From contig JAULSN010000003.1 in assembly GCA_033439765.1 (NCBI GenBank), positions 806,001 through 870,000 on the forward strand: a stretch of 64,000 bases of DNA. Direction: 5' to 3'. Below are positions 1 through 11,099 of this stretch, piece after piece. Position 1 is the stretch's first letter, and every line of letters begins with the position of its first letter. Source of the DNA: Lasiosphaeria ovina (lineage: Eukaryota; Ascomycota; Sordariomycetes; Sordariales; Lasiosphaeriaceae). The position numbers and the translations under genes are program-made. The notes below the pieces were generated by a model. The model saw nothing but the letters and a program-made list of their open reading frames with translations. It was not told where the DNA came from and ran no database searches.

Positions 1-360
1 TTTGGTTCTGTTATCATTATCATCATCCATCATCATCATTTTGGTCCTTATCCTCCTCACCATAGTTATGGCCAGGCCCACATATGTCCCTGAGCCGAGA
101 TGTGCGGATCCATTGCGATCCAGACCATTACCTTCCCATACCAGATAGCTGGATTCCATTCCTGCAAGCAAGTAATACAGTCACCAGCTCGCGACCCAAA
201 ATATAAGTTGAGTCACTAACGACGCCGGGCCAAAACGATTGGCCGCGAGTCCGCATGCTGCGGGGGTCGAACGAGGCATTTGAGTCCAACTTCCCGACCT
301 TGAATGCGGCTAATTGCCTGAGCCCAATGCCTTGGTTGACCGGTAAACCCTCTCTGCCAT

Positions 361-1002
361 TCATGATACTGCTCCCTCAGCCTGCTCCAGGCAGGCCGCA
401 AAGCCAAGACGGCCACCCCAGATGGTGTTCATATTCCACGGCACTGCCATCATGATCTCTTTTATGTGCCTTTCGTAATTTATATTTCTCCGTGCTGGAA
501 ACGGAGTGTTCATAGCAGCGCCGGCATGACAGCAGTTCAAAATGGTAAGCACGTCGCACCTGGCGCTGATGACGGCGTCGGCGACATCTGCCCAGTGCAT
601 CGACTGGCCGTTTCCACTAGAAAAATCGGGTTAGCATCGATGAGGTCCGATCGTAGGGATCACGTCTCCGTACTTGGAAAGCACCAGCTCGTTCCTGTTG
701 TCCAGGCGGCCGTGCCCTTGATAATAGAGAACAACCAGGACGGAGGAGGGGTTGCTTGCAATGACATTAAATATATGCTGCAAACGGCCGCGGAATCCAC
801 TCCTGAGGTTCAGGTTCTGAGGTATCCTCTCAACCGAAGTGCTATAGCTGTAGCTCCTGAAAGCGCCCATGACCATGCCGAGTTCTTGGTCGGCGTTGAA
901 GACGGGCTCGAGGGGATTTTGATGGTTGTGGCCCTCCCATACGAGCCCTACCACCTCCACCCGCCGGTAAGGGGATCTCATTGGGAGCACCATTTGATCG
1001 TC
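361..1002 (-). CDS. Caspase-like (peptidase C14) domain protein, partial model
   Basis: The minus strand reads as a metacaspase/caspase-like domain. One exon carries VLVVLYYQGHG, with the catalytic His at about 757-760. After an intron at 617-673 (donor GTACGG, GCTAAC branch, TAG acceptor) the next exon carries VLTILNCCHAG with the catalytic Cys. Joining the two gives a continuous frame through the block between them. Such proteins are cysteine peptidases or cell-death regulators; in fungi this short lineage is often a heterokaryon or NLR effector domain. The 5' end is unclear: a TAG lies just upstream of the frame near 1005 and could belong to an upstream intron. The 3' end reads to a stop at 361-363, but an extra intron could extend it. 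Both dyad residues are present, so the domain may be functional, or this may be a fragment. Confidence 0.55.
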
Positions 1003-1199
1003 GGGGGCATATATGTGAAAAAGAACAGTCTATGCCAGCAGTACGCTGGACCGGCCCGGGGAGGGAATTGGCGAGGTCTAGTCTGCAAGAGGAGAAATGT
1101 ATGACAAGGGGATCTACCCTGAAAGGGTGGATGGCCTGGGGCGAAGTGCTGGTACGCAATAGGTCAGTTACGATCTTGTCCTGAGAAGTAAGGCCTACT

Positions 1200-2030
1200 T
1201 GTACCTGAAAATAGGCCCCAGTACTGGGTGCCCTGCTGTATTGTAGCGGCTACCTGAAATATCCAATTGGCTGGTCCCCCTGCACTGTCCGTACGCCATG
1301 TTGCTCGGCTGAAGTGAGTTACTTATGCTCATAGCCACTCATCGAGGCTAACCACACTACTTCTGTTATCCGACTCTCTGATAGGTTGGTACACGAGTAA
1401 AAAGGCGTCTTCACAGGCCGCCCCTGCGCCTTGTTCAACGCTTGCTTCTTGCATATGTATTGTCCGCATAAGGGCTCCAGCAATGTAAAATGCCAGCGGG
1501 TGTAGGCACGGCAGGTTTTAAGCCAGGCTCGTGGCCTTCATCGCCGCAAGACCGCTATGATTACGGCTTCCCGCCAACCGGCTGAGATGTAGTTACGCAA
1601 CTTTTGCGTGCGAGTACTGTGCGGGTACTGTTAACACCGAGGAGACATATGCCCCGCCCGAGATGTACAGTACTTGTCGAGGCGGCCGAGACTGCTGAAA
1701 TTTGGGGCCACACGCCCGCCAAAAACAGCAGTCCAAACCGCGACACATATAGTCTGGCTGGAAGATGCTGGATGCGCTGGCCAACTCCAACAGAAACCCA
1801 TCCAGACTCCCCGCTTCCACCATTCAGCCCATGCATTGAGGCATCTCGGACTACACTCGTCATGTGGGGAGTTAGCACTCGTTCCCATTTTCCGCATCGC
1901 AGCCGAACTCGAGGAGCTGCCGCCGGAGGAGCACGCCAATTCTCCCCCAATTACTGTGCTCCGCCGGCCTCACCTCCTACAAAGACTTGGAGCAAAGCTA
2001 AAATTGAAGTGTTGTAGAGGTGCAACGACT
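1200..2030. other. Gene-poor stretch
   Basis: Only short overlapping frames occur here, with no recognisable domain. The frames at 1561-2017 on both strands have Arg/Pro-rich shadow composition. Confidence 0.4.
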
Positions 2031-2289
2031 TGAATGATGAACATAAAGGCAGAACGGGCGGCATCTCGACATCTACTCCCATCGATGCTTTCCAAAACCA
2101 CCCACGTCGAACTGCGTGTTCTACAAGCTGGTCGCCGAGGCCATCGCCCTCGTGGCTCCGAAAGCATACACTTTCAAAGATACGACTGTGCTCATTGAAC
2201 TCTGGGATCTCAAGGTCGTGGTCAAATCCCCAAGCGCAAAGATGCCTACCCGCAAGATTGAAGTATTCTCTCTGCCCGGTATGTCAAGA

Positions 2290-2554
2290 TGGTCCCGAAC
2301 CTGCCCCACGCTGTGCTGTGCTCGAGAAGGCTCACGGGAAGCTGGGCGAAGGAGAGCAGCTGTACTGCCTTGGCATCCTCCGACAGGGTTCCGACCGCTT
2401 CTGGCTGGTTCTGTGTTGCCTAAACGAGGAGGAATCTACATTTGAGCGTGTCGGCATTACCACAAACCCCCGTTCACAGCATGTCGATCGAGTCGAAAAC
2501 TATGATGTTGACTTGACCGAGGACTGCGGAGAGAGAGTTCTCGCTCTGGTTTAA
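2290..2554 (+). pseudogene. C-terminal remnant resembling a HET-type protein tail
   Basis: The plus-strand frame ending at the TAA at 2552-2554 contains LYCLGILRQGSDRFWLVLCC followed by an FERVG motif. This resembles the tail of many fungal HET-domain proteins, where a hydrophobic strand pair is followed by ERVG. No HET core (AxSYxWG, WIDxxCI, RGWTxQE) can be read upstream in 1100-2290, where frames are short and interrupted. I therefore treat it as the 3' remnant of a broken gene. The family assignment rests only on this short pattern and is weak. Confidence 0.3.
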
Positions 2555-3111
2555 CTGTTTCGTGTCCACGATCTCTTCTGTTTCAAATATGCTGTCAGCC
2601 TTCTAGTTTGGATTCTGCTTTCCCTTTCATTTCGCACTGCCTATTGAGCCGCGATTTCTTTTTTCAACTTCCAAATACCTTCCTTCCTCCAGTATACTCT
2701 AGAATCATAATAACGCAGAACTTGCCACCCGTGACTCACTTTGCAAATCGGGTGGTGATTATCGCACCTCAAACCTGGCCTCAGCCCAATCAGTTGTCAG
2801 TCGGTAATGTCAAAAAAGGTCTAATGAGGAATTCAGAAGAAAAGATCACCCCAATTCCCATTGAATACTTTACTCTCACAGCAAGGAGGTCGAGTTGGGA
2901 AACTTGACAGCCACATTCCAGCTGTATACGTCACTGATACGTGAGCTAAAGCACGCCGCCACCTCCCACCAACAGAAGATAGCGGCCTGAAGTCTAGAAC
3001 ACTCGAGCACAGCGTCTGTGTAAAAGACGCTGCACACTTGCGGGTGTAATCAAGTACCGGTCGTGGCACTACTTAGGGCCTTTCTGTTCCCAGTCCACCA
3101 CAACTTGGTGC

Positions 3112-4681
3112 TCATGCAGAACTATCACCTGCCTCCGGCAACGGATTCTCCCGACAAGACGGACACGGCCCAACTAGCTCTCCATCCATCAACTTTTTCT
3201 GGAACTCTTTTCGCTTTTTAGATCCACGCCTCACCCTAGCCCACATCTCCGCATCCGCCTCGGGGTCGACTTTTTGCCTGTACTCCTTGCCGAGATTGTC
3301 AAAGTACAAACTCGGCACGTGCTCGACGATCCACAAGTTGAAGATGTCTTGCTCGTACGAACGCCTGTCGAGCGCCTGCTGAATGAGATGGCGCCGCACC
3401 TCGGGCGGCCCGAGGGCCGACGGCGGCTGCGCCGTCTTGTTGGTCGCGACCCGAGTGGTAAAGACCTTGATGTAGTCGCGGCGCGAGAACAGTGGCCCGT
3501 CGATGCCCATATGGAATAGCCAGGGGAAATTGCACAGGGTGGGTAGCGGCCCCACGGTGCCGGTGAAGTCGAGGATGCCCGTGATGTTGAACTCGTCGTC
3601 GACCTGTAGATTCTTTTGGTCAGTGTCCGTCTTTCTTTCTTTCTTTCCGCGTTTTTTTCATATCCTTCTTTGTTGGGGATGCTTCTTGGATGGGGAATCA
3701 AATATTCCACTTACCAGGATATTGTTCATCTCCAGCTGGTTGTGGAAGATGAAGAACGGGCCCTTGTCGAACTCGGGAACGACAACGGCCGCAGCCAGCT
3801 CGCCCAGGGCGTTGTAGTCTGCGATAGCTTCGGGCCAGGCCTCCCACTCCGTGGAGGTGCCGTACTCTTCGGGAAACCGTGTGACGAGCTCGATGTTGAA
3901 CTTGACCATAGCCGCGTAGAAGTCGGAGACGCTGGCGTACGGGCCCCGGTAGCGCTTCTCCAGGCCGGCGAATACCGTGGCGCGATCCCCGACTCCCGCC
4001 GTCGTGTACTCGTGGAAGAAATCGACCACGTTGAAGGTCCCGGACGCCGTCTCGCGCAGGGCGCCGATCTTGGGGAACGGGTGGCGCGCTGCAAAGAAAG
4101 GCGAGGTTTGATCGTTAGTTAGCTCACGAAACCACAGCTGCTAGATATCAGACAGACAATTACTGACCCAGATCGATGGTGATGTCGGTCAGCTGCTGAT
4201 GCACCTTGCGTGCCCAGTGGACGTGCTTTGGGGGCGGCGTGTAGTCTTGGTCACCGTGTTCATCCGAGTCCAGCGAGGGCATCTTGCGGCCGGGCAGCTT
4301 CTCCATCAAAATGTAGCCAACACCCAAGGTGTTGCCCGGGTCGGACGCCGCCGCATAGCCGAAGACAGTGGGTACGGGGATGTCGGTGTGCTTCTTGAGG
4401 TAGCGCAGAACGGCAGCATACGAGAGGGTCGACTCGTCCAGCTGGAAGCACGCGTCGGGCCGTGGAATCCGCGCCAGCCAAACGGTGCCGTCTTTGAAGG
4501 CAAGCTCCTGCACGACATTATGCTCGCCGATGATATTTCCTCCCGGGGTGCAAGGCACGCCGTGGCGCTTCGCAGAGGCTATCTTGCACAGACTGTCTAG
4601 GTTTAGCTGGCGCAGGAACTCGTGAGCTTCAGCGTCACAGTCTTCGCTCGTTGGCGGCGTGGATGAGGAGTCTGAGGCCAT
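3112..4681 (-). CDS. Aminoglycoside phosphotransferase (APH)-family protein, catalytic Asp replaced
   Basis: Three exons join cleanly: 4681-4168, 4088-3715 and 3603-3112. The introns at 4089-4167 and 3604-3714 have GTCAGT and GTAAGT donors and CAG acceptors. The product is 459 aa. The fold is the APH/choline-kinase type: an N-lobe with a NIIGEHNVV glycine loop and a VWLARIPRP lysine-equivalent strand, then LMEKLPG in the hinge. The Brenner loop reads FHNQLEMNNIL, and DFT (Asp308) follows. In APH enzymes this loop is HxDxxxxN; here His287 and Asn294 are kept but the catalytic Asp is Gln289. These proteins normally phosphorylate small molecules using ATP; this one may be a pseudokinase. The second exon boundary falls directly after the Brenner loop. 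The start ATG at 4681 is the first in frame. Confidence 0.85.
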
Positions 4682-5100
4682 ATTGATTATCTGCGTGCAG
4701 GGTGCTGCAAGAGAAATGCTACGGTTGGGTGAAGTTGTGAAGATGGAGAAGACAGACGGCTCTATTTAAGCGATTGAGTTGCGACTAATTACAATCGTTC
4801 TCCGGGTCGCTTAAGGTTCGGGTATGTGGAGCGGAGTGGCCGGCACGTGATGCGCCAGTTGTAGCCGGTTGGACTTGTGCTTCGTGCTTCCGCCGGGTAT
4901 TGGCTTTTTTTTCGTGACCACTGAACCTTGTTGATCAAAATGTATTTATTACGGCGCCCCCCTGCCAATTTTATCCATTTCATCATCTACGAATCTCCAA
5001 CAAGACTGCAACACACTATTACCTTCTATCGCGCCTCCCTCTCAATATCCATGTACTACCTTAGCTGTCGGCCAGATGGCGAGGGCGACCAAAAATATAA
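4682..5100. other. 5' flank of the APH-family gene
   Basis: No coding signal is seen. On the minus strand TATTTAAGC lies at about 4761-4769, roughly 85 bp upstream of the APH-family ATG, and may act as its TATA-like element. Confidence 0.35.
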
Positions 5101-5119
5101 CTCGAGTTCTTTATGGTGT

Positions 5120-5699
5120 CGCCGCTCAGTAACTTGGACACAGTGTCACCAATAACACCACAAAACGTCCCTTGGTATGTCATGTTCTCGTTCGACTTTG
5201 TCGACGGGCCGGGATATATGCGAAAGGGGTTGTGGTGGACCACACGAAATTTGGTCCATGAGCACTCTTGGTTTGAATGTTGCACCAAAGAAGGGCATTA
5301 CTAGCTCACTCGGTCTTTGGCGCATTCGCGAGTTTCCCAACAAACCTGCCGCAAAGTCCGGCTGGACTGGGACTATCACCTTTTATGGGACTACGCTTAA
5401 GACACTATCAAGCTTTCGCCTACAGACATTGACGAGGCAGCATATCTTCGCCGCTATGACTGAAAACCCGATATTACTCAGATGTTCGATCGTAACCTTC
5501 CCCGTTACTGCATGAACTATTAACTGCATATACGACGACGACCCAACGAGCCCGTGGTGGATGTGGCCAATAGATTCTATCGTCGAAAAGAGCTGGAGTC
5601 GCATGCTAATGCGGAAAACGGCTGGGATGCTTCGATGGCTTATCGGCTTGGTCATTATCTTCGCCATGTTCAACACTTATGTTTGCCCAGTTATTTGAT
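5120..5699 (+). pseudogene. Decayed paralogue of the 14.7-kb membrane protein gene
   Basis: Fragments in different plus-strand frames line up, in order, with the intact gene at 14734-15534. GLWWTTRNL (about 5227) matches GLFWTTRNL. LWRIREFPNKPAAKSGWTG (about 5312) matches TWRLREFPDSPAAESRWTG. KLSPTDIDE matches KLSEFGLGE. SPWWMWPIDS (about 5550) matches SDLWWLWPRES. A hydrophobic C-terminal stretch (LIGLVIIFAMF) ends at a TGA at 5697-5699. Frames change between blocks and stops intervene, so this copy is dead. It shows that the family was duplicated within about 10 kb. Confidence 0.75.
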
Positions 5700-5759
5700 A
5701 TGGAGGGGGGAAGGGTAACATTCAGGCGTTACTGATAAAGGGAGTTGTGTCTAAGTCAT

Positions 5760-7345
5760 CACTTCAGTCCATTCATGTCTAGTATACCCGAGGATATCAG
5801 AGAGTGCGGTGAGTGTGCCGCAGCATGCATGACCTCCGTCGAGGAAGGAAGCTGCGAGGTGCATGGGATGTAATTATATCATCAATTCCGCTAGGTCATC
5901 TCCGTGTGTCTTCAAACATCTTCTGAATCAGATCGGTGTTGCCTGCCATAATTGCAACCTTCCACGCGTCCACTTGTACTGGTTCTAGATCCTGTTGGAT
6001 AGATCACGATAACGCTTCGGTCGAGATTGGCAAATTTTCGGGTGGAGTGACCCGAGAATGTGCCCTGCCTTGATGGAATCTTGCATCCAATCTGCCAATG
6101 GGATGGAAACAGAGTGTTCGACAGACGACTACTCCCTGAATGAACTCGGGTTCAAGTCGCCATTTTCACGAATGTTTTCGACGTCAGCATCTGGTACTGA
6201 TGTATAGACCACTTCGGGAGCATGGATGCACCACCGATACAGTTGTGTGGGGGCTTCGAGTCTCTCAGCGCGTTCGCGATGCAGAGGTGATGACAACAGG
6301 TGAGTGGCTTGCTGGACTGACGCCGTCCCGTGCGCCTGTGGTAATCCGAGCGACCATGTTAGGAGTCCACTCTGTCATTCGTGGGCCGCGACCCCAGTGC
6401 TTGGCGACAACGAATGTAAAGAGGTAGAAGTCGTGGAGATAGTTGGTGATCGTTCTGACGATGCCCCAGTAAGTTAGCTGCTTGAATTGCAAACCCAAGC
6501 TGAACGGGAGCGCTTACGTGCGATCTTCCTTGCCACAGCTCGACAAAAGTTCGATGTGGTGTCCCTGCAAGAAGAGGCTTGCCCGATCCTGAGCGAGTTT
6601 TTGCCGGGTCAACTGCATCGACGGTGACTCACGTCCCGGTGTAGGCGTCTTGGGATCGTCGATGTTCATGTAAGATGGAGTGGCGCTGCTCTCTCCGAAA
6701 GGCGAGGAGTGGTCATTCCTCTTGCCCAACGCCTTCACGTATGCCGCGTATGAGAAATTGAACGGTGATAACCTTGCCACGGTTAGGGGAGAGCCTATGA
6801 CACTTGGCAGGTTTGAGAAGACTTACACGCCTAGCAACATCTCCACGGCTACGTGGTGACGAATCTGACCCGACAAGTATCTCTTCAATTGCTTCTTGTC
6901 TATCCCTTTGTCTAAGCCAAGCGTGACATTGGAGGTGCTGGTCCCCGGATGAGACCGTCTACCCGGGGCGGCGACGATGTCATCTTTCTCCTTCTTGAGA
7001 ATCCGTCTACGAACGCCCCACTTGTTAAAATGATGTCGGTACTACGACTCGCTAAACCGGGGAAGAAGAAGTCAGAGCAATACACGCAACAGAGAGCCGG
7101 TCAATTTACGAAGCGTGGAAGGAGTATTGAGCCTGCATGAAGTCGGCAACCGGGCGCGTCGTCATCGACTTGCCGTTTGGGCAGTACTTGCCCATGTAAA
7201 GCTTGACAATAACGGGTTTCAAGTGCTCCCATCGCTGCTCGTAGGAGACGCCGAGGCATTTCGCATCGTTGGAGTAGGAAAGCAACTCTGCGATGTCCCT
7301 GGTGATTCGGAGCGGACCGAGGACCTGACACTAGGATGTCAGAAA
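5760..7345 (-). pseudogene. Decayed Clr5-domain / ankyrin-repeat gene
   Basis: The minus strand near 7110-7270 encodes RWEHLKPVIVKLYM followed by DFMQAQYSFHAS, the first half of a Clr5 domain. After an intron starting at 7109 the second half reads YRHHFNKWGVRRRI (about 7000-7041). Between the halves an in-frame TAG (7042-7044) occupies the place of the usual Gln of the family's QYR motif, consistent with a CAG-to-TAG change. Further exons follow (SPFNFSYAAYVKALGKR at about 6730; LTYWGIVRTITNYL at about 6470). At 5830-5990 ankyrin-like text appears (MAGNTDLIQKMFED; HPMHLAASFLDGGH) in shifted frames with stops. Clr5 N-terminus plus C-terminal ankyrins is a known fungal architecture; the domain's role is poorly defined. 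The upstream ATG was not found. Confidence 0.65.
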
Positions 7346-7399
7346 GCACAGGAGGAAATTGGCAGGGGGACACAAGGCATCCTCCGTTCGCCTTTTTGA

Positions 7400-8660
7400 G
7401 CGCACATCGCAGCTACCCCACCAAGCGGTTTCCAAAATAAAAGGGTCTCCAAAAAGTGGCACGTGCCAGTGGTGCTAACAACCCCTCAGTTCCATTATTT
7501 TAACATGCCTGGACCTTCGATTTATCGCCAAATTGAGAATTGCTTCGTGCAGTAAAACAATATTTACGAGCAAGCTACCGCCTTCGGTCTAACTCGAAGT
7601 AGTTGATTTTGAAGGGTTGGAGACGGAGTGATCAAAAGACGATTGATGAGATGGTGTATTTCATGGTAGTGTGGATGGCAGATATGTTAGCAACTAGGGG
7701 CAAATGACTGGCTGGTAGTGGGTTGATGGTACGTTCGGCTACCTGCAATCGCATACAACTACTACGAGTGGTGTCGTACTTGGTGGTACTGAGTCCCTTT
7801 TATTTTTGAAACCGCTTTGCCCACCTAGAGCCGACGCGGACCATCTTCCAATGGAGTTTCACGCTGGAATAAGGCAACCGCGGCGCTCAAAATGCACATT
7901 TGGCTTACGGTGAAATGACGTATCATGCCATCCAAGCTGCGGCACATCAGCCGCAGCCACATACTCTAAAGCACAAGCGACACGCATAAGCGAGTTTTAG
8001 GAGGTCAGGTTCCCTGAACGTGTAAAAGGTGGGGCGGGGCACGAGTAAGTCCATGAACGGAAGCTAGACCCCTGCCGCAACAAAACGCAGGCACCCAACC
8101 ACAGCCGCCGCAACAAAACGTCGTCACCCAATCAGAGACAAGATAGGAAAGAGTTATTGTGGAGCTCCCGCCGCATTGGGACAGTCCCCCAACCGAACAA
8201 AGCGTTGTAGCCCAATAAGAAAGCATCTCTGCCCCGAGGCATAGCTTTCCTCGTCCCCGTCGGGCACGGCGCAAGTCGAAGCGCAGGTATTTGGTCGACG
8301 TTTGACGTGTCCGATTCGCCCTCGACGTGCTGTCCGCTGTCTCTACCTGACCCTCTCCTTGTACGCCCCCTCGTTTCCTTCGTCCACTGCGCCATTATTA
8401 GGCCCCTGTCGACAGTCGAGCCCCGATATTCCCCCCCCCCCCCCCCCCGCACAATGGCTCCGAATATACCAAGACGAAGTTGCAGGTGGAAATCGCATCC
8501 CAGTCCCGCAAATGGCATGTCACGGTACATTCAAAAGGTGGTGGTGTCAGATCAGATGCTGTGCACAGCGTTGTCGGTCAGTCCGCTAGGGAAGACAGGT
8601 AGCAGCAAGCGTATTTTCCTGTCTCTTTACTTCCTGCTGCTCTGTGAAACATAGGCTCAT
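7400..8660. other. Gene-poor stretch with an 18-bp poly-C run
   Basis: No gene is recognised. A homopolymer of 18 C occupies 8431-8448. Short frames on both strands look fortuitous. Confidence 0.45.
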
Positions 8661-8668
8661 TTGAGCAG

Positions 8669-8676
8669 TATAAAAG
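8669..8676 (+). promoter_or_regulatory. TATA-like element
   Basis: TATAAAAG lies about 130 bp upstream of the ATG at 8804 and is followed by a pyrimidine-containing leader, as in many fungal promoters. Confidence 0.35.
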
Positions 8677-8803
8677 TCGCAAGCATCTCCTCGAGGATAC
8701 CCCGTTCCTGGTCCAGTCCATTCAGACCACCATCGCCCACTCGCAGCTCCAACTTGTCAGATTTTAATTATACCCTTCTCAGAACTTGAGCGCTCAGACA
8801 GCC

Positions 8804-9391
8804 ATGTCCACCCAGTGAGTCTGTCATGTCTCGGCCGACGCCTAGTCCTTATCATGTCAGGGTGGGGTCGCTCGTCCTCCCATTCTTCTCCTCGCAAGTG
8901 CACAGCCGGAATGACCTCCCAATCCTCTCATAGATATCTTTCCATTTTCCCCAAGAACCGTTTCTCATCTTTCATGCTTCCCAATTTTACTCTTATCCAT
9001 CGCTCATCCATCGACTGGTCTTTGATCTCCCTCTCGCCGCCATTGCACATCGGATACTAGTAGCCCACGCTGTGCAGCCCTCTTTCTTCGTCGCAGAGGA
9101 GATATGAGCTATCTGAGCTGTTACCCCATCGCAGCCAGTCCTCTGGCTCACGCTGCCCTAGACTCTGTATCCCGTTCACTTCTTCCCTGTCTGGCCAGTG
9201 GAGAGCGATACATTTCCCCACAGTCCAAAGATGCAGTGAATACTTTCACGCCGCATCACAATCATTCGACCCATCTGATGAGCTGTCCATCACCAGACGC
9301 ACCTCCGTCCACTGGAGCACGACCGCGAGTCAGGGCTCAGCGGCGCATCCCCCTTGCCCCTTTTCGCCTTCCAAACGTTGTTCGAAGGTGA
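8804..9391 (+). CDS. Possible small two-exon protein of unknown function
   Basis: A TATA-like box at 8669 precedes ATGTCCACCCA, which runs straight into a GTGAGT donor at 8815. A good acceptor (pyrimidine-rich, ending CGCAG at 9096) resumes in the frame that contains MSYLSCYPIAASPLAHAAL and ends at the TGA at 9389-9391. The product would be about 101 aa with no recognised domain. The 282-bp intron is long for this genome and later codons look less gene-like, so the 3' part may be wrong. Confidence 0.3.
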
Positions 9392-9399
9392 ACGCGGGA

Positions 9400-10200
9400 G
9401 GATCATCCAGGAACAAGAATATCAGCACCAACACAAGCCATGCCGTATTGGGTACTGGGGCGCAGTTTCAGCATAACTCGTGAGGGCAATCTTGAACTGT
9501 TTCTTCTCTCCGTCAACAAGCTGATGCAAAGGTAACTGACGTGTGAACCTTCCACGAGAAGTAGTACAGTTACCCACCCACCGCAGAGAATCCACACTCC
9601 CGACCTCCGATCGTAGTCCCGTGTCTGTTGGCCCATGGTCTGGCGTTCGTAGGTCGCGGTGGAAGCGAAGAAGACGGCGGGATGATAAAGCGATGTCACC
9701 ATGGGAGGTGTTGGCGAAGGACGACTTGGTAGGAAGATGGAATGGCCATTGTTATCTATCATATTACCTACAATATCAACACCAGGCATCCTCGACACTA
9801 CCCCACTGCGTTAGGGTCTCGCGTTGATACGAGGACACAGGCAGCCACAACAACACTCGGCCACAGTAGTCCCCTTCAGTTGTATACGAGGGGTCGAAGA
9901 TAAATTAGGTTATGCCGGCCAACCGAGGCACACAGAATTTTAAAAGCCTGCAACCACCGAGGATAACAAAGAGCTCAGCGATCATCTTTTTATACCACCT
10001 AGAGTTATCGAGGCTCTCTTTGCATATGCGGGTGCCGCTCAACTTGCCTCATTGCCGTGGCAGTGCATTTCTGAGAACCAGTTGCAGACGCTGAGAAGAC
10101 CAAGCCCGCCCTGTAGAGTACTTGTCCTCTCTCCGCCAAGCTGAGCAAACAAGTGATCCCTCGAATTCTAGTTTTACCATTGGCTACCGAGCGTGGAAAA
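9400..10200. other. Gene-poor stretch
   Basis: Nothing recognisable is seen; frames are short and inconsistent between strands. Confidence 0.4.
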
Positions 10201-10214
10201 GTGGGACTGAGAGA

Positions 10215-11062
10215 TCACCGGACTCTCGCTGGACTCTTTTGTGGTGCGACCATTGCTGTTATGTGATTGGTTGGCTGAACCTGCAGGTGTCGAAGGCTCT
10301 TGGGAATCTGAGACCCTCCGACCTCGACAACAAACACAATCCTATTGCACCCGGCGCTCTGCAATGAAACCATCCGTGTGATTGCCGCAAAGATATATTT
10401 CAGTCTGGGGGTCGGTGGTTGCCTGCCTGTAAACACCCAAACGCAGGATCCCAACCACACACCGCGTCCCAACCCCCATTCAACTCCATCAATGAGCGAA
10501 AAATTCTGGTTCTGGCCTCTGTCCGCCGCCAGATTGGAGATCAAGTTCATCGGCAACGTCCCATTTTCAGTTACCGTGGCCCCGAAGCACGCATACCCGT
10601 CGCAAGGTAACGTTCCCAAGCTGATTGTGCGTCTCCACTGAGGTCTGCCATTCTCTCAACGCCTAGCATACGTTTCTTCTCCTCGGGGCAGAGACATAGA
10701 ACACAGTAGAACTGTCCCCGTGCGGCATACATTTTTCGAGGTAATCTCCACTCCCTTTCCCTGTAGGCTCCAACTCTTTCGGTCGAGAAGATGGCGTCTA
10801 CTCGTAAGCGGCTCCATCGAAACGGGTTTGCAGCGGATGAAGGCATCACGGTCAGGTAGACGGTTGAAGTGGTTTTGACTGCGTGTGTCGAGGTCGTCGT
10901 AGATATTATCGTTCTCGTATCCGTCAAGACTGTTGTGGATGTCACCGCTGCGGTAGACTTGATGAATGATATGGTTGTCGTTGAAATAGCCGTGGTCGAT
11001 GTCACCGTCGTGGTACCCGTCAAAACTATGGTGGTTGTTGACGTTGCGATGAATCGAAACAT
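10215..11062 (-). pseudogene. Thr-rich secreted/wall-protein-like remnant
   Basis: The minus strand at 10860-11062 encodes a threonine-rich run with repeated TSTT and TTTI patterns ending THAVKTTSTVYLTV, similar to O-glycosylated linkers of fungal extracellular proteins. Downstream frames contain GQFYCVLCLCPEEKK and CFGATVTENGTLPMNLISN, which look like pieces of a secreted protein but need frame changes to connect. No signal peptide or clear family was found. It may be a multi-exon gene not resolved here, or a relic. Confidence 0.3.
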
Positions 11063-11099
11063 TACCCCTTGCTAACAGCAACGACTCTAAGGTAAAGTA

